A DNA stretch of 32,242 nt from positions 1-32,242 of the forward strand of contig JAGAPC010000036.1 in assembly GCA_017623475.1 (NCBI GenBank). The letters are read 5' to 3'. The DNA is from Clostridia bacterium (GTDB lineage Bacteria; Bacillota; Clostridia; Oscillospirales; UBA644). A program made the translations under genes and the position numbers. The notes under the pieces are model-generated. The model saw nothing but the letters and a program-made list of their open reading frames with translations, searched no databases and was not told where the DNA came from. Below are positions 6,446 through 15,070 of this stretch, piece by piece; positions within the stretch are counted from its first letter, which is position 1, and every line of letters starts with the position of its first letter.

Positions 6446-8959
6446 TTATTCTTGTACTTCGCCGGAAGGCTCAACGTCTTCGGCAAGTTCGTCTTCTTCT
6501 GTCTTGGGAAGGGGCGCGATGTTCATAACCTTCGTGTCTCCGCCCACCCGCATGATCTTAACCCCGGAAGAGGTTCTGCGGTAGGTGGGAACGTCTTCCA
6601 CGCGGATGCGGATCAGAACGCCGTCGGAGGAAATGATCACCACGTCGTCGTTGTCAGTAACGGCTTTCGCCCCGGCGATCAGCCCGGTCTTTTCGGTGAC
6701 GTTGTGGCAGTGAACGCCGCGACCGCCCCGATGCTGAATCTTGAATTCGGAGAAGGGAGTCCGCTTACCCATACCGTTTTCGGTGACGATGCGAAGGTTT
6801 TGATCGTCCTCTGCCAAAATGGAGGAAATGACCGAATCGCCCTCGTCCAGCTTAATCGCCTTCACGCCGCGGGCGGTACGTCCCACCACCGAAACCTGAT
6901 TTTCGTCGTAGCAGATGCCCATACCGTTGTGGGTAATGATCAAAAGGTTCTTCGTGCCGTCGGTCAGCTTGACGGAAACCAACTCGTCGCCCTCGTCCAG
7001 GTTGACGGCAATCAAGCCGCCCTTGCGGATATTCTTATATTCGCTCAAGCGGGAACGCTTGGTAATACCAGCTTTGGTAATCATGTTCAGGTAGGTGTTT
7101 TCCGCGTCGATCTCGCCGTACAGGGGGATCATGGCGGAAACCGTTTCCCCTTGATCCAGCTGCAGCAGGTTGACGATGTTCATACCCTTCGCCTGGCGGG
7201 ACGCTTCGGGAACCTCATAGCCCTTGATCTTGAACACTCTGCCCTTGGTGGTAAAGAACAGGATGGTGGCGTGGGTGGAGGCGATGAACAACTCTTCCAC
7301 GAAATCCTCTTCCCGGGTGGACATGGCGTTGATGCCGCGGCCACCACGGTTTTGAACCTTGTACACGTCCTCGGGCTGACGCTTGATGTAACCACGGTGA
7401 GACATGGTAAAGACGCTTGTCTTTTCTTCGATGAGATCTTCAATGTCGATTTCATCTTCCACGTCGGCAATTTCGGTCTTTCTTTCGTCACCGAATTTAT
7501 CCCGGATTTCCAACAGTTCGTCTCTCAAAAGAGCCTTCAGCTTTTCGGGATCTTCCAAAAGACCCAGATAATAAGCGATCCGCTGTTGCAGCTCGTTGAA
7601 TTCGTTCTGCAGTTTTTCCCGATCCAAGCCCTGCAACGCCTTCAGACGCATATCCAAAATGGCTTGCGCCTGGATATCGTCCAGGTTGAACCGTTCCATC
7701 AACTTCTGTTTCGCATCGTCGTAAGCGGTACGGATGATACGGATGACTTCGTCGATATTGTCCTGGGCAATCAGCAACCCTTCCAACAGATGGGCGCGCT
7801 CCCGTGCCTTCTTCAGATCGTATTGGGTGCGGCGGGTCAGAACTTCTTTCTGGAAGGTGAGATATTCTTCCAGGATTTGCTTCAAAGACAAGATCTTCGG
7901 CTGCTTCTGATCATCGACCAACGCCAGCAGAATGACGCCGAAGGAGGATTGCAGCGCCGTTTGCTTGAGCAGAGTGTTCAGCACCACCTGGGGATTGGCG
8001 TCCTTCTTCAGCTCGATGACCATACGCATTCCGTTACGGTCGGTTTCGTCCCGAAGGTCGGAAATACCGTCGATCTTTTTATCCTTGACCTGATCGGCGA
8101 TGGACTTGATCAGCTGACGCTTGTTGACCTGGTAGGGAAGCTCGGAAACGATGATCCGAACCCGATCCTTGTTAAATTCTTCAAATTCGGTCTTAGCGCG
8201 AACCACGACCTTACCGCGCCCGGTGGCGTAGGCGGCACGGATGCCCCGGCGACCCATAATGATACCGCCGGTGGGGAAGTCCGGACCGGAAATGTAATCC
8301 AACAGATCCAAAACCTCAATCTCCGGATCGTCCAACACCGCAACGGCGGCGTTGATGACCTCCTTCAGATTGTGAGGGGGGATGTTGGTCGCCATACCGA
8401 CGGCGATCCCCGAAGATCCGTTGACCAACAGGTTGGGGAAGCGGGAGGGCAACACCCGGGGTTCCTTCCGGCTTTCGTCAAAGTTGGGATCCCAATTAAC
8501 CGTCTCTTTGTCGATGTCCCGCAACATTTCGTTGGACATCTTGGAAAGACGGGCTTCGGTATAACGGTAAGCCGCCGGGGGATCTCCATCCACGGAACCG
8601 AAGTTTCCGTGACCGTCCACCAGCTGATACCGCATAGAAAAGTCCTGTGCCAAACGCACCATCGCGTCGTAAACGGAGATGTCGCCGTGGGGATGGTATT
8701 TACCCAAAACGTCACCGACGCAGGTGGCGGATTTTTTGAAAGGCTTGTCCGAGGTCAGCCCCGATTCGTACATGGTATATAAAATACGGCGGTGAACCGG
8801 CTTCAGACCGTCGCGGACGTCGGGCAACGCACGGCCGACGATGACCGACATGGCGTATTCGATATAGGATTTTTCCATTTCCTCCACCAGGCGGGATTCG
8901 GTAATCACCTGGTTGGGGAAGAGAATATCCTCGGGCTTGTAACTTCTATTGTGAGCCAT
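6446..8959 (-). CDS. gyrA: DNA gyrase subunit A
   Basis: 837 aa breakage-reunion subunit of DNA gyrase, which introduces negative supercoils together with GyrB. The active-site tyrosine is Y133 in YRYTEAR. The C-terminal beta-pinwheel carries the GyrA box as QNRGGRG, with one Asn in place of the usual Arg. The quinolone-determining region reads [10 protein letters not shown], so the residue aligned with E. coli Ser83 is Ile94 (codon ATC), with S95 and D98 at positions 84 and 87. The alignment is fixed because Tyr133 minus Ile94 gives the same 39-residue spacing as E. coli 122 minus 83. GGAGG lies 10-14 bases before the ATG. It is separated from gyrB by 112 bases of repeat B. Confidence 0.98.
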   Translation of the reverse strand: MAHNRSYKPEDILFPNQVITESRLVEEMEKSYIEYAMSVIVGRALPDVRDGLKPVHRRILYTMYESGLTSDKPFKKSATCVGDVLGKYHPHGDISVYDAMVRLAQDFSMRYQLVDGHGNFGSVDGDPPAAYRYTEARLSKMSNEMLRDIDKETVNWDPNFDESRKEPRVLPSRFPNLLVNGSSGIAVGMATNIPPHNLKEVINAAVAVLDDPEIEVLDLLDYISGPDFPTGGIIMGRRGIRAAYATGRGKVVVRAKTEFEEFNKDRVRIIVSELPYQVNKRQLIKSIADQVKDKKIDGISDLRDETDRNGMRMVIELKKDANPQVVLNTLLKQTALQSSFGVILLALVDDQKQPKILSLKQILEEYLTFQKEVLTRRTQYDLKKARERAHLLEGLLIAQDNIDEVIRIIRTAYDDAKQKLMERFNLDDIQAQAILDMRLKALQGLDREKLQNEFNELQQRIAYYLGLLEDPEKLKALLRDELLEIRDKFGDERKTEIADVEDEIDIEDLIEEKTSVFTMSHRGYIKRQPEDVYKVQNRGGRGINAMSTREEDFVEELFIASTHATILFFTTKGRVFKIKGYEVPEASRQAKGMNIVNLLQLDQGETVSAMIPLYGEIDAENTYLNMITKAGITKRSRLSEYKNIRKGGLIAVNLDEGDELVSVKLTDGTKNLLIITHNGMGICYDENQVSVVGRTARGVKAIKLDEGDSVISSILAEDDQNLRIVTENGMGKRTPFSEFKIQHRGGRGVHCHNVTEKTGLIAGAKAVTDNDDVVIISSDGVLIRIRVEDVPTYRRTSSGVKIMRVGGDTKVMNIAPLPKTEEDELAEDVEPSGEVQE

Positions 8960-8982
8960 TTTTTATTTCCTCCGATTTAGGA

Positions 8983-9070
8983 TAGAGTGAAGGGTAAAGT
9001 TAGGAGTGGAGAGTGGAGATAGGAGAGTGAAGATATTATCTTAACTCTTCACTCTTAACTCTTCACTCTT
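8983..9070. repeat. Family B repeat, short form (B1), in the gyrB-gyrA gap
   Basis: Alternating GAGTGAAG/GAGTGGAG heptads, then an inverted stretch TTAACTCTTCACTC repeated. The two halves are complementary (AGAGTGAAGAT versus ATCTTAACTCTTCACTC) and can fold back on each other. The GAGGCTCT core present in B2-B4 is missing. It fills nearly all of the gyrB-gyrA gap. Confidence 0.75.
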
Positions 9071-9071
9071 A

Positions 9072-11018
9072 TTAAAAGTCAAGATTTACCGCGTACTGCG
9101 CGTTCTTTTCGATCCATTCCTTCCGGGGTTCGACCTGCTCGCCCATCAACACCGAGAAGATCTCGTCGGCGCGGACGGCGTCGTCCAACGTGATCCGGCG
9201 GAGGGAACGCTGCTCCGGATCCATGGTGGTGTCCCAAAGCTCGTGGGCGTCCATTTCACCGAGACCCTTGAAGCGGGAAATTTCGATCTTGGCGTTGGGA
9301 TTGTCCTCCCGCATTTCCGAAGACACCCGATCCCGTTCCTCGTCGGAATAGGCAACCCGAACGGTTTTCCCGCGGGTGATCTTATACAGCGGCGGAACGG
9401 CGGAATAAACGTGACCGTTTTCGATCAGCGGACGCATATACCGGAAGAAGAAGGTCAAAAGCAGGGTACGGATGTGGGATCCGTCCACGTCGGCATCCGC
9501 CATAATGATGACCTTATGATACCGAAGCTTTTCCAAATTAAAGGTATCGCCGATCCCTGCCCCCAAGGCGATGATGAGGGGAGAAAGCTTATCGTTGCCG
9601 TAAATTTTATCCACCCGAACCTTTTCCACGTTGAGCATTTTACCCCACATGGCAAGGATTGCCTGGAAGCGGGAGTCTCTGCCCTGGATGGCGGAGCCTG
9701 CGGCGGAGTCACCCTCTACGATGTAAATTTCACACAAGGAAGGATCTTTTTCGTTGCAGTCCTGCAATTTATCGGGCATCTGTCCCGATTCCAGCCCCGT
9801 CTTGCGGCGGACGTTTTCCCGTGCCTTCCGAGCCGCTTCCCGTGCGTTTTGGGCGTTCATGGCTTTGTCGATAATGGTGCGGGCGACGCCGGGATTTTCT
9901 TCCAGGAAATCCGCCATCTTCTGCATCATCATCTGATAGACCACCTGGCGCATTTCACTGTTGCCCAGCTTGGTCTTGGTCTGACCCTCAAATTGGGCTT
10001 CGGTCAGCTTGACCGAAATCACGGCGGTCAACCCTTCCCGAACGTCTTCCCCTTCCAACAGCTGGTTGCCTTCCTTGATGAGCTTGCGGGCTTGGGCGTA
10101 GTTGTTCAAAACCTTGGTCAACGCCGTCTTGAACCCGACCTCGTGCATACCGCCCTCGGTGGTGTTAATATTGTTGGCAAAAGACAAAATCAGGGGAGCG
10201 TAGGAGTCGGTATATTGCAACGCAACCTCTGCCGCGTTGTTTTCGTTGGAAACGGAAATGTGGATCACGTCGTGCAATCCTTCACTCTTCCGCTGGCTGT
10301 TCAGGTATTCCACGAAGGAACGAACCCCGCCCTCGTACTGCAGGTCGGTAACCTTCGGATCTTCGCCCCGTTCGTCGGTAAAGATGATGTGGATTCCGCC
10401 GTTCAGGAAGGCTTGCTCCCGCAGACGCTTCAGCAAAACGTCGTATTCGTATTGCAGCGTCTCGAAAATTTCGTCGTCCGCAAGGAAGGTGACCTCCGTT
10501 CCGGTCTTGTCCGTATCTCCAACGATCTGAACGGATGCTTCGGGCTTGCCTCGGTTGTAACGTTGGAAATGAATCTTCTTTCCGTCGTGAACCCGCACCT
10601 CCATCCATTCCGACAGGGCGTTTACCACCGACGCACCGACGCCGTGCAATCCCCCGGAGACCTTATAGCCTTCGCCCCCGAATTTACCGCCGGCGTGGAG
10701 AATGGTGTAAACCACCTCCAGGGTGGAGATTCCCATCTTGGGGTGAATTCCCGTAGGAACACCCCGTCCGTCGTCTCTGACCCGGATAATGTTGCCGGGC
10801 AAAATGTTGACGTAAATGTTGTGGCAGTACCCTGCAAGGGCTTCGTCGATGGCGTTGTCCACGATTTCATACACCAAGTGGTGCAGACCCTGGATAGACG
10901 TAGAGCCGATGTACATCCCCGGACGCTTCCGGACTGCCTCTAACCCTTCCAGAACCTGAATCTGGGTTTCGTCGTACTTCGCCCCGGTGGCAGGTACGTT
11001 GTTTGTCAGTTCACTCAT
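9072..11018 (-). CDS. gyrB: DNA gyrase subunit B
   Basis: 648 aa ATPase subunit of gyrase. The GHKL ATP-binding motifs are visible: E51 and N55 in YEIVDNAIDEAL, DDGRGVP at 82-88, and GLHGVG in the lid region. The C-terminal half holds the TOPRIM motifs EGDSAAGSA and DADVDGSHI that bind catalytic Mg2+. The length is normal for the short Firmicute form. AAGGAA lies ten bases before ATG 11018. In B. subtilis remB directly precedes gyrB; here a DUF559 gene and family C repeats are interposed. Confidence 0.98.
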   Translation of the reverse strand: MSELTNNVPATGAKYDETQIQVLEGLEAVRKRPGMYIGSTSIQGLHHLVYEIVDNAIDEALAGYCHNIYVNILPGNIIRVRDDGRGVPTGIHPKMGISTLEVVYTILHAGGKFGGEGYKVSGGLHGVGASVVNALSEWMEVRVHDGKKIHFQRYNRGKPEASVQIVGDTDKTGTEVTFLADDEIFETLQYEYDVLLKRLREQAFLNGGIHIIFTDERGEDPKVTDLQYEGGVRSFVEYLNSQRKSEGLHDVIHISVSNENNAAEVALQYTDSYAPLILSFANNINTTEGGMHEVGFKTALTKVLNNYAQARKLIKEGNQLLEGEDVREGLTAVISVKLTEAQFEGQTKTKLGNSEMRQVVYQMMMQKMADFLEENPGVARTIIDKAMNAQNAREAARKARENVRRKTGLESGQMPDKLQDCNEKDPSLCEIYIVEGDSAAGSAIQGRDSRFQAILAMWGKMLNVEKVRVDKIYGNDKLSPLIIALGAGIGDTFNLEKLRYHKVIIMADADVDGSHIRTLLLTFFFRYMRPLIENGHVYSAVPPLYKITRGKTVRVAYSDEERDRVSSEMREDNPNAKIEISRFKGLGEMDAHELWDTTMDPEQRSLRRITLDDAVRADEIFSVLMGEQVEPRKEWIEKNAQYAVNLDF

Positions 11019-11057
11019 AATAATTCCTTTCCAATCAAGTATATATCTTTTCTTTTT

Positions 11058-11245
11058 TTACAGTCCCTCCACCGCTTCGCGGTCCCCCTCCCCTTACACA
11101 GGGGAGGCTTACCCTCGTGCAGTTTCTTATTTTTCCTGATCGTTCGAGCTTTTCCTCTCGGTCATTGATCAGAATTGGACTTCGCACTTTCGTTAGGCTC
11201 CCCTGTGTAAGGGGAGCTGTCACCGCAGGTGACTGAGGGGCTGTT
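11058..11245. repeat. Inverted pair of family C hairpin repeats (C3, C4)
   Basis: C3 (11058-11110) is the minus-oriented module CCACCGC..GCGGT plus CCTCCCC..CAGGGGAGG. C4 (11189-11245) is the plus-oriented GGCTCCCCTG..AAGGGGAGC plus TCACCGC..GGTGA. The inner CTCCCCT..AGGGGAG cores of the two are inverted with respect to one another across about 80 bases. C4 is translated as the last 20-odd residues of the DUF559 protein. The same module occurs at 1-208. Confidence 0.8.
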
Positions 11246-11629
11246 CGGGTGCCTTGTTTCTTTTTCTTCTACTAAATTATTTACGGTTTCTTCAATTTTT
11301 TCGCAGGTTCTTCGGAAACATTCCCGAATCTCGTAGTTCTTAAACCGTATAACTTTTATTCCGTAATCCTTGAGGAATTTTGTTCTCTGCTCGTCCTTCC
11401 AAGAACCAATTTCCGTATAATGCTGGTTTCCGTCCAATTCGATGACCAGGTTTGCGGCAGCGCAATAAAAATCAGCGATATATTTTCCCAACACTTTTTG
11501 TCTTGAAAATTTAACGGGATAGGTTCTTAAAAAATCATACCAGAGACGTTTTTCCTCTTTCGTCATGTTTTTTCTTAACATTCTGGCAGTAGGAACGATT
11601 TCTTTATTATATTTTCGTTGAGGCTTCAT
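11162..11629 (-). CDS. DUF559 endonuclease-domain protein with repeat-derived tail
   Basis: 155 aa. Residues about 8-115 match the DUF559 / very-short-patch-repair-like endonuclease fold: ARMLRKNMTKEEKRLW, then FSRQKVLGKYIADFY, then the acidic core LVIELDGNQHY, and GIKVIRFKN near the end. D85-type catalytic acids are present in IADF and ELDG. The true biological target is unknown for this family. The last 30 or so residues (HPNSPSVTCGDSSPYTG and onward) are encoded by family C repeat DNA and are probably not part of the fold. The start overlaps the remB stop by four bases (ATGA), so it is translated as part of the recF-remB unit. The insertion lies between two normally adjacent core genes, suggesting a mobile or domesticated element. 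Confidence 0.85.
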   Translation of the reverse strand: MKPQRKYNKEIVPTARMLRKNMTKEEKRLWYDFLRTYPVKFSRQKVLGKYIADFYCAAANLVIELDGNQHYTEIGSWKDEQRTKFLKDYGIKVIRFKNYEIRECFRRTCEKIEETVNNLVEEKETRHPNSPSVTCGDSSPYTGEPNESAKSNSDQ

Positions 11630-11901
11630 TTTCTTTTTATTTCTTCTTCGTATCTTTTTTGTAACGTTGAAGACGCAAGTTGAGAAAGATAGACTCTTCC
11701 CCTTCCGTTTTCACTGCAGACGATGAAGGATTTTGGCAGCTCGTATCCGGCGGAGATTACGTTGCCGGCTTTTTCGGCTTTTGCCAAAAATTCCCGGGTT
11801 CTCGTTCCGTAGGTGGTTTTATCCAGGTCGAAGATCCCCACGATGGTTTCGGTGTTGATCAGATATCCCGAACCGATATGAAGCATGACACCCCGGCTCA
11901 T
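11626..11901 (-). CDS. remB: DUF370 / RemB-like regulator
   Basis: Up to 91 aa. It aligns by pattern to B. subtilis RemB (YaaB): IVGIFDL near the start, then PKSFIV and a YLSQLASSTLQKR tail. The family relates to the RemA/RemB extracellular-matrix regulators; RemB's own molecular role is unclear. The ATG at 11901 overlaps the recF stop (ATGA) and has GGAGG about 11 bases upstream. A second ATG at 11886 gives a start closer to the B. subtilis protein, so the first five residues are uncertain. It occupies the conserved slot after recF. Confidence 0.88.
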   Translation of the reverse strand: MSRGVMLHIGSGYLINTETIVGIFDLDKTTYGTRTREFLAKAEKAGNVISAGYELPKSFIVCSENGRGRVYLSQLASSTLQKRYEEEIKRK

Positions 11902-12986
11902 TCCACCCGTCCTCCCCGAATGCGGAAAATCTTGGCTTCGGCGAAATCTCCCGTGTCCTCACAGCAGGACAAAATGACCTGCCTGCCCCGAATCCGTTCA
12001 ATGATGTAACTGCGCCGATATGGATCCAATTCGGAAAAGACGTCGTCGAAGAGCATGATGGGGAATTCTCCGGTGGCTTTCCGCAGCAGATCCGCTTCCG
12101 CCATCTTCAGCGCCATGACCGCCGACCGTTGCTGCCCTTGGGATGCGTAGATTTTGGCGTTTTCGCCGTTAATAAAGAGATCAAAATCATCCCGATGGAC
12201 GCCGGTGGAGGTGTGCCCCGTGATAATATCCTTTTCCCGATGGGATTTCAGAGCGTAGAAGAATTTATCTTCTAAATCTTCCACGTCCCGAACCGGGAAA
12301 TTGCAGACCGTTCTGTAGCAGATCTCCAATTTTTCCTTGCCCCCGGAAATTTCATCCATCACCTTTTGGGCGAAGGGGCTCATTTCCGTGAGATATTCGT
12401 TCCTCTTCCAGGCGATGCGGGCGGAAAGAGAAGCAATTTTTTCATCCCAGACGTCCAAGGCGGATTTGGCGTCGATCCGTTCCCGATATTGCTTCAACAG
12501 AGCGTTGCGCTGCTGATGTACCTTATTGTATTCGTTTAACACGACCAACATAGAGGGGTCGGTCTGACATAGCGCCAGGTCGAGAAATTTACGCCTTAAT
12601 TCCGGCGAACCCTTTATCAACGACAAATGATCCGGGAAAAAGAGAACTGCCGGAAATTGCCCCACAATCTCCCTCGGACGGACGGCGACGTTGTTCAGGA
12701 AGATCTCCCGCCGCTTGTCGTCGTAAAATTTCATCACGGGGCGGTAGATTCGGTCGTTGCGGTGATACTCACCGTAAATGGCAGATCGATGCTCGCCGAT
12801 CCGAATAAAGGGCTTATCGTCGTTGACCCGAAAGGATTTGCAGGCGGAGAACAGCCAAAGCGCCTCCAGCACGTTGGTCTTCCCCTGGGCGTTATCCCCC
12901 AAAAGAATGTTAACCCCCGGCTCAAACTGAAAATCTTCATATTCGAAGTTTCTGAAGTTTTGTACTTGTAAAGACTTTATTATCAT
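11898..12986 (-). CDS. recF: DNA replication and repair protein RecF
   Basis: 362 aa SMC-like ATPase that loads RecA at single-strand gaps with RecO and RecR. The Walker A motif GDNAQGKT is at 30-37, the ABC-type signature appears as YASQGQQRS, and the Walker B region as IMLFDDVFSELD. The N-terminal FRNF and length are typical. AAGGTG lies a few bases before ATG 12986. The stop overlaps the remB start. The gap to dnaN (228 bases) holds two repeats and no S4-domain gene, unlike B. subtilis. Confidence 0.97.
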   Translation of the reverse strand: MIIKSLQVQNFRNFEYEDFQFEPGVNILLGDNAQGKTNVLEALWLFSACKSFRVNDDKPFIRIGEHRSAIYGEYHRNDRIYRPVMKFYDDKRREIFLNNVAVRPREIVGQFPAVLFFPDHLSLIKGSPELRRKFLDLALCQTDPSMLVVLNEYNKVHQQRNALLKQYRERIDAKSALDVWDEKIASLSARIAWKRNEYLTEMSPFAQKVMDEISGGKEKLEICYRTVCNFPVRDVEDLEDKFFYALKSHREKDIITGHTSTGVHRDDFDLFINGENAKIYASQGQQRSAVMALKMAEADLLRKATGEFPIMLFDDVFSELDPYRRSYIIERIRGRQVILSCCEDTGDFAEAKIFRIRGGRVE

Positions 12987-13000
12987 ATTTCACCTTTTCT

Positions 13001-13072
13001 GTTCTTTTCTTTTTCAGAAGAAAAAGAAAAGAACCAAAAGAAAAAGTCTAAGGCAACGCAATTCTTGCGTTG
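13001..13072 (+). repeat. Family A element copy A4
   Basis: 15-pair hairpin GTTCTTTTCTTTTTC/GAAAAAGAAAAGAAC (13001-13034), linker CAAAAGAAAAAG, second hairpin CAACGCAA/TTGCGTTG (13054-13072). It lies immediately upstream of recF in transcriptional terms. Confidence 0.88.
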
Positions 13073-13102
13073 AGGTTATTTTTTGTAGAGAATCCTTTTT
13101 TT

Positions 13103-13214
13103 AATCTCCAGCGTCTCGCTGCATAAGTTCGGCTTATCTAAAAATCCTGCGCCTGCGGCTTGAATTTTCAGAGCCTCACTTAACTCTCCACTCTCCACTC
13201 TCTACTCTTCACTC
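13103..13214 (-). repeat. Family B repeat copy B2
   Basis: Contains the core CTGCATAAGTTCGGCTTA, CTAAAAATCC.., GAGCCTCACTTAACTC and then TCTCCACTC heptads. It ends directly at the dnaN stop. With A4 it fills the dnaN-recF gap. Confidence 0.8.
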
Positions 13215-14330
13215 TCATCCCTTGAGGTGCATCGGGGAAAGAAGGAATATGAACCGATCTCCTTCCGTGGGCGTTACCTTCATCAGAGTGTTCGGCTTGT
13301 TCAGCCCGATCATGATCTGGTCACATTCGGCGGCTGCCAAAATTTCCAGAATATATTTATTATTGAAGCCGATCTCCAGATTCGGGCCGTCGATGGTTGC
13401 TTTGATCTGGTCGGTCAGAGTATTGCCGGTGGAAGAACGGCAGGAGGTAACGATGGAATCAAATTCAAAGGAGAAGCGGACGGGAATCCGAATCTTTTCG
13501 TTATTCAAAAGAATGGACGCGCGCTCCATCGCCCGTTTCAGTCCGTCGATCTTCAGGGTGGCAACGGTGGCAAATTCCGTGGGAAGGATCCGTTCGTAAT
13601 CCAAAAAGTCCCCTTCTAAAAGACGGGAGATCATCACGGTGTTTTTTAATTCAAATACGATCTGCCGTTCCGCCAAGGAAATGCGGATCATATCGTCTCC
13701 GTCGTTTTTCAGCATCCGATTTAATTCGGTTACGGTCTTACCGGGAACGACGAAGCGGAAGGGATCCCCCTCGTAAACGTAAGGCTCCTTGCGGATCGCC
13801 AATTTATATTGGTTGGTGGCGACCAGCTGCAGCTCTCCGTTTCCGACCCGAAATTGAGTCCCCTGCAAAATGGGGGTTGCGTTGTTTTCCGAAACGGCAA
13901 ACAAGGTCTGGCGAAGCATGGAAGAAAGCATATCTTCCTTTACCTCGATGGTTTTATTTTCCTGAACCATGGGAAGAACCGGGAAGCCTGCGGCGTCAAT
14001 GCACCCGATCACGAAACGGGCTGTGGCGCAGGAAACGGTGAGATTCAAATGCTCGTCCATTTTAAAGGAAACCACGTCGTTATCCATCGCCCGAAGAATA
14101 TCCCCGAACATTTTGGCGTTGACCACGAAGGTACCGCCCTTGGTTACCTCCGCCGGGACTTCCGTTTCAATTCCCAAGGACAGATCGTAGGCAATCAGCT
14201 TCATTCTGCCTTCTTCGTAACATTCCACCAAAATCCCCTCCATGACGGGAGAGGTGGCTTTGGGAAGAACGGCGCGGGAAACGGTATTGACCGCCTCTAA
14301 CAGTAAATTCTTTTCACAGGCAAAGATCAT
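13215..14330 (-). CDS. dnaN: DNA polymerase III beta subunit (sliding clamp)
   Basis: 371 aa ring-forming processivity clamp. The start MIFACEKNLLLEAVNTVSRAV and the end FLLSPMHLKG match the family, and the length fits three tandem clamp domains of about 120 residues. The C-terminal MHL..-type segment belongs to the partner-binding pocket edge. ATG 14330 is preceded by AAAGGA. The gene lies downstream of dnaA as in most bacteria, but is separated from it by 740 bases that hold the origin and repeats. Confidence 0.97.
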   Translation of the reverse strand: MIFACEKNLLLEAVNTVSRAVLPKATSPVMEGILVECYEEGRMKLIAYDLSLGIETEVPAEVTKGGTFVVNAKMFGDILRAMDNDVVSFKMDEHLNLTVSCATARFVIGCIDAAGFPVLPMVQENKTIEVKEDMLSSMLRQTLFAVSENNATPILQGTQFRVGNGELQLVATNQYKLAIRKEPYVYEGDPFRFVVPGKTVTELNRMLKNDGDDMIRISLAERQIVFELKNTVMISRLLEGDFLDYERILPTEFATVATLKIDGLKRAMERASILLNNEKIRIPVRFSFEFDSIVTSCRSSTGNTLTDQIKATIDGPNLEIGFNNKYILEILAAAECDQIMIGLNKPNTLMKVTPTEGDRFIFLLSPMHLKG

Positions 14331-14372
14331 AATCGTTAATTCCTTTCGGATGGTTTTTAGTGGGGTGGGGAT

Positions 14373-14445
14373 GTTCTTTTCTTTTTCGGGAGAAAAAGAA
14401 AAGAACCAAAAGAAAAAGCCGATGATCGACGCAATCCTTGCGTCG
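14373..14445 (+). repeat. Family A element copy A5
   Basis: 15-pair hairpin (14373-14406, GGGA loop), linker CAAAAGAAAAAGCC, second hairpin CGACGCAA/TTGCGTCG (14427-14445). It sits between the dnaN start and the origin unwinding region. Confidence 0.9.
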
Positions 14446-14483
14446 GGAAAAATGAAAAAAGAATTGCTCTTTCTTTACGAGAC

Positions 14484-14715
14484 AGTAAGTAATAATAATG
14501 TAGTATTGGTATTAGGGGCTGTGGAAACTGTGGATTGGGAGATTTTGGGCGGATAATTCAAGAAAAGTTACGCCCGTCCCCATTGTGTAAAGAGATTGGA
14601 CAAGAGTTGACAATTTTTTTCGGGGGAAAGGGGGTGTCGAAGGGGTGGAAAGATTTATCAACTCATTGGATAATTTTGTGGAAAAGGTAAAGTTATCCAC
14701 AGAAAATTATCCAAT
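14484..14715 (-). other. oriC: DnaA boxes and basal unwinding module
   Basis: Within the dnaA-dnaN gap (14331-15070) lies a perfect DnaA box TTATCCACA (14693-14701, plus) and variants at 14707-14715, 14665-14673 (minus), 14677-14685 (minus, TTTTCCACA) and 14548-14556. On the minus strand two abutting box-like nonamers, CAATCCACA (14529-14537) and GTTTCCACA (14520-14528), are followed by GCCCC and then by an AT-rich triplet pattern (14484-14514; plus strand TAA, TAATAATAA, TAG). That order, two boxes then a GC clamp then DnaA-trios, matches the B. subtilis unwinding region. Function is inferred. Confidence 0.8.
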
Positions 14716-14761
14716 ATCCTTGGAAAACTTTTACTACTCTCTATCTTATTATAAGTAGAAA

Positions 14762-14970
14762 GAAAGAGTGAAGAGTGGAGAGTGAAGAGTTAAGTGAGGC
14801 TCTAAAAATGCAAGCCGCAGGCGTAGGATTTTTAGCTAAGCCGAACTTATGCAGCGAGCGTAAGCGAGTCGCTGGAGAGTTAAGTGAGGCTCTAAAAATT
14901 TAAGTCGCAGGCGTAGAATTTTAGCTAAGCCGAACTTATGCAGCGAGCGCAATCGAGTCGCTGAAGAGTG
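14762..14970 (+). repeat. Family B repeat, two tandem copies (B3)
   Basis: Two consecutive units of about 90 bases: GAGTTAAGTGAGGCTCT, TAAAAAT, a GC-rich centre, GCTAAGCCGAACTTATGC and GCGAG..CGAGTCGCT. Internal stems include CTAAAAAT/ATTTTTAG and GCTAAG/CTTATGC. It lies in the origin gap between the DnaA boxes and dnaA. Confidence 0.82.
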
Positions 14971-14988
14971 AAGATAATGTCTCTTTCC

Positions 14989-15055
14989 CGGCGAATGGAA
15001 TTCGCCGAAATTTGGCTTTTCTTTGGTACTTTCTTTTCTCCTGAAAAGAAAGTAC
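14989..15055 (-). repeat. Family A element copy A6
   Basis: CGGCGAA/TTCGCCG hairpin (14989-15007), TTTGGCTTTTCTTTG linker, then a 13-pair hairpin GTACTTTCTTTTC/GAAAAGAAAGTAC (15026-15055). It follows the dnaA stop by 15 bases in dnaA orientation. Confidence 0.88.
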
Positions 15056-15070
15056 ATAAACCTCCCGTTC

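Noticed and set aside
4940..8782. Open frame of about 1280 codons on the plus strand
   Set aside because: It is antisense to glyQS and gyrA, whose protein families are unmistakable. It begins in family A copy A3, and its composition (rich in His, Gln, Val, Gly) is that of a shadow frame.
9243..10943. Long plus-strand open frame opposite gyrB
   Set aside because: Antisense shadow of gyrB with no family features and no ribosome site.
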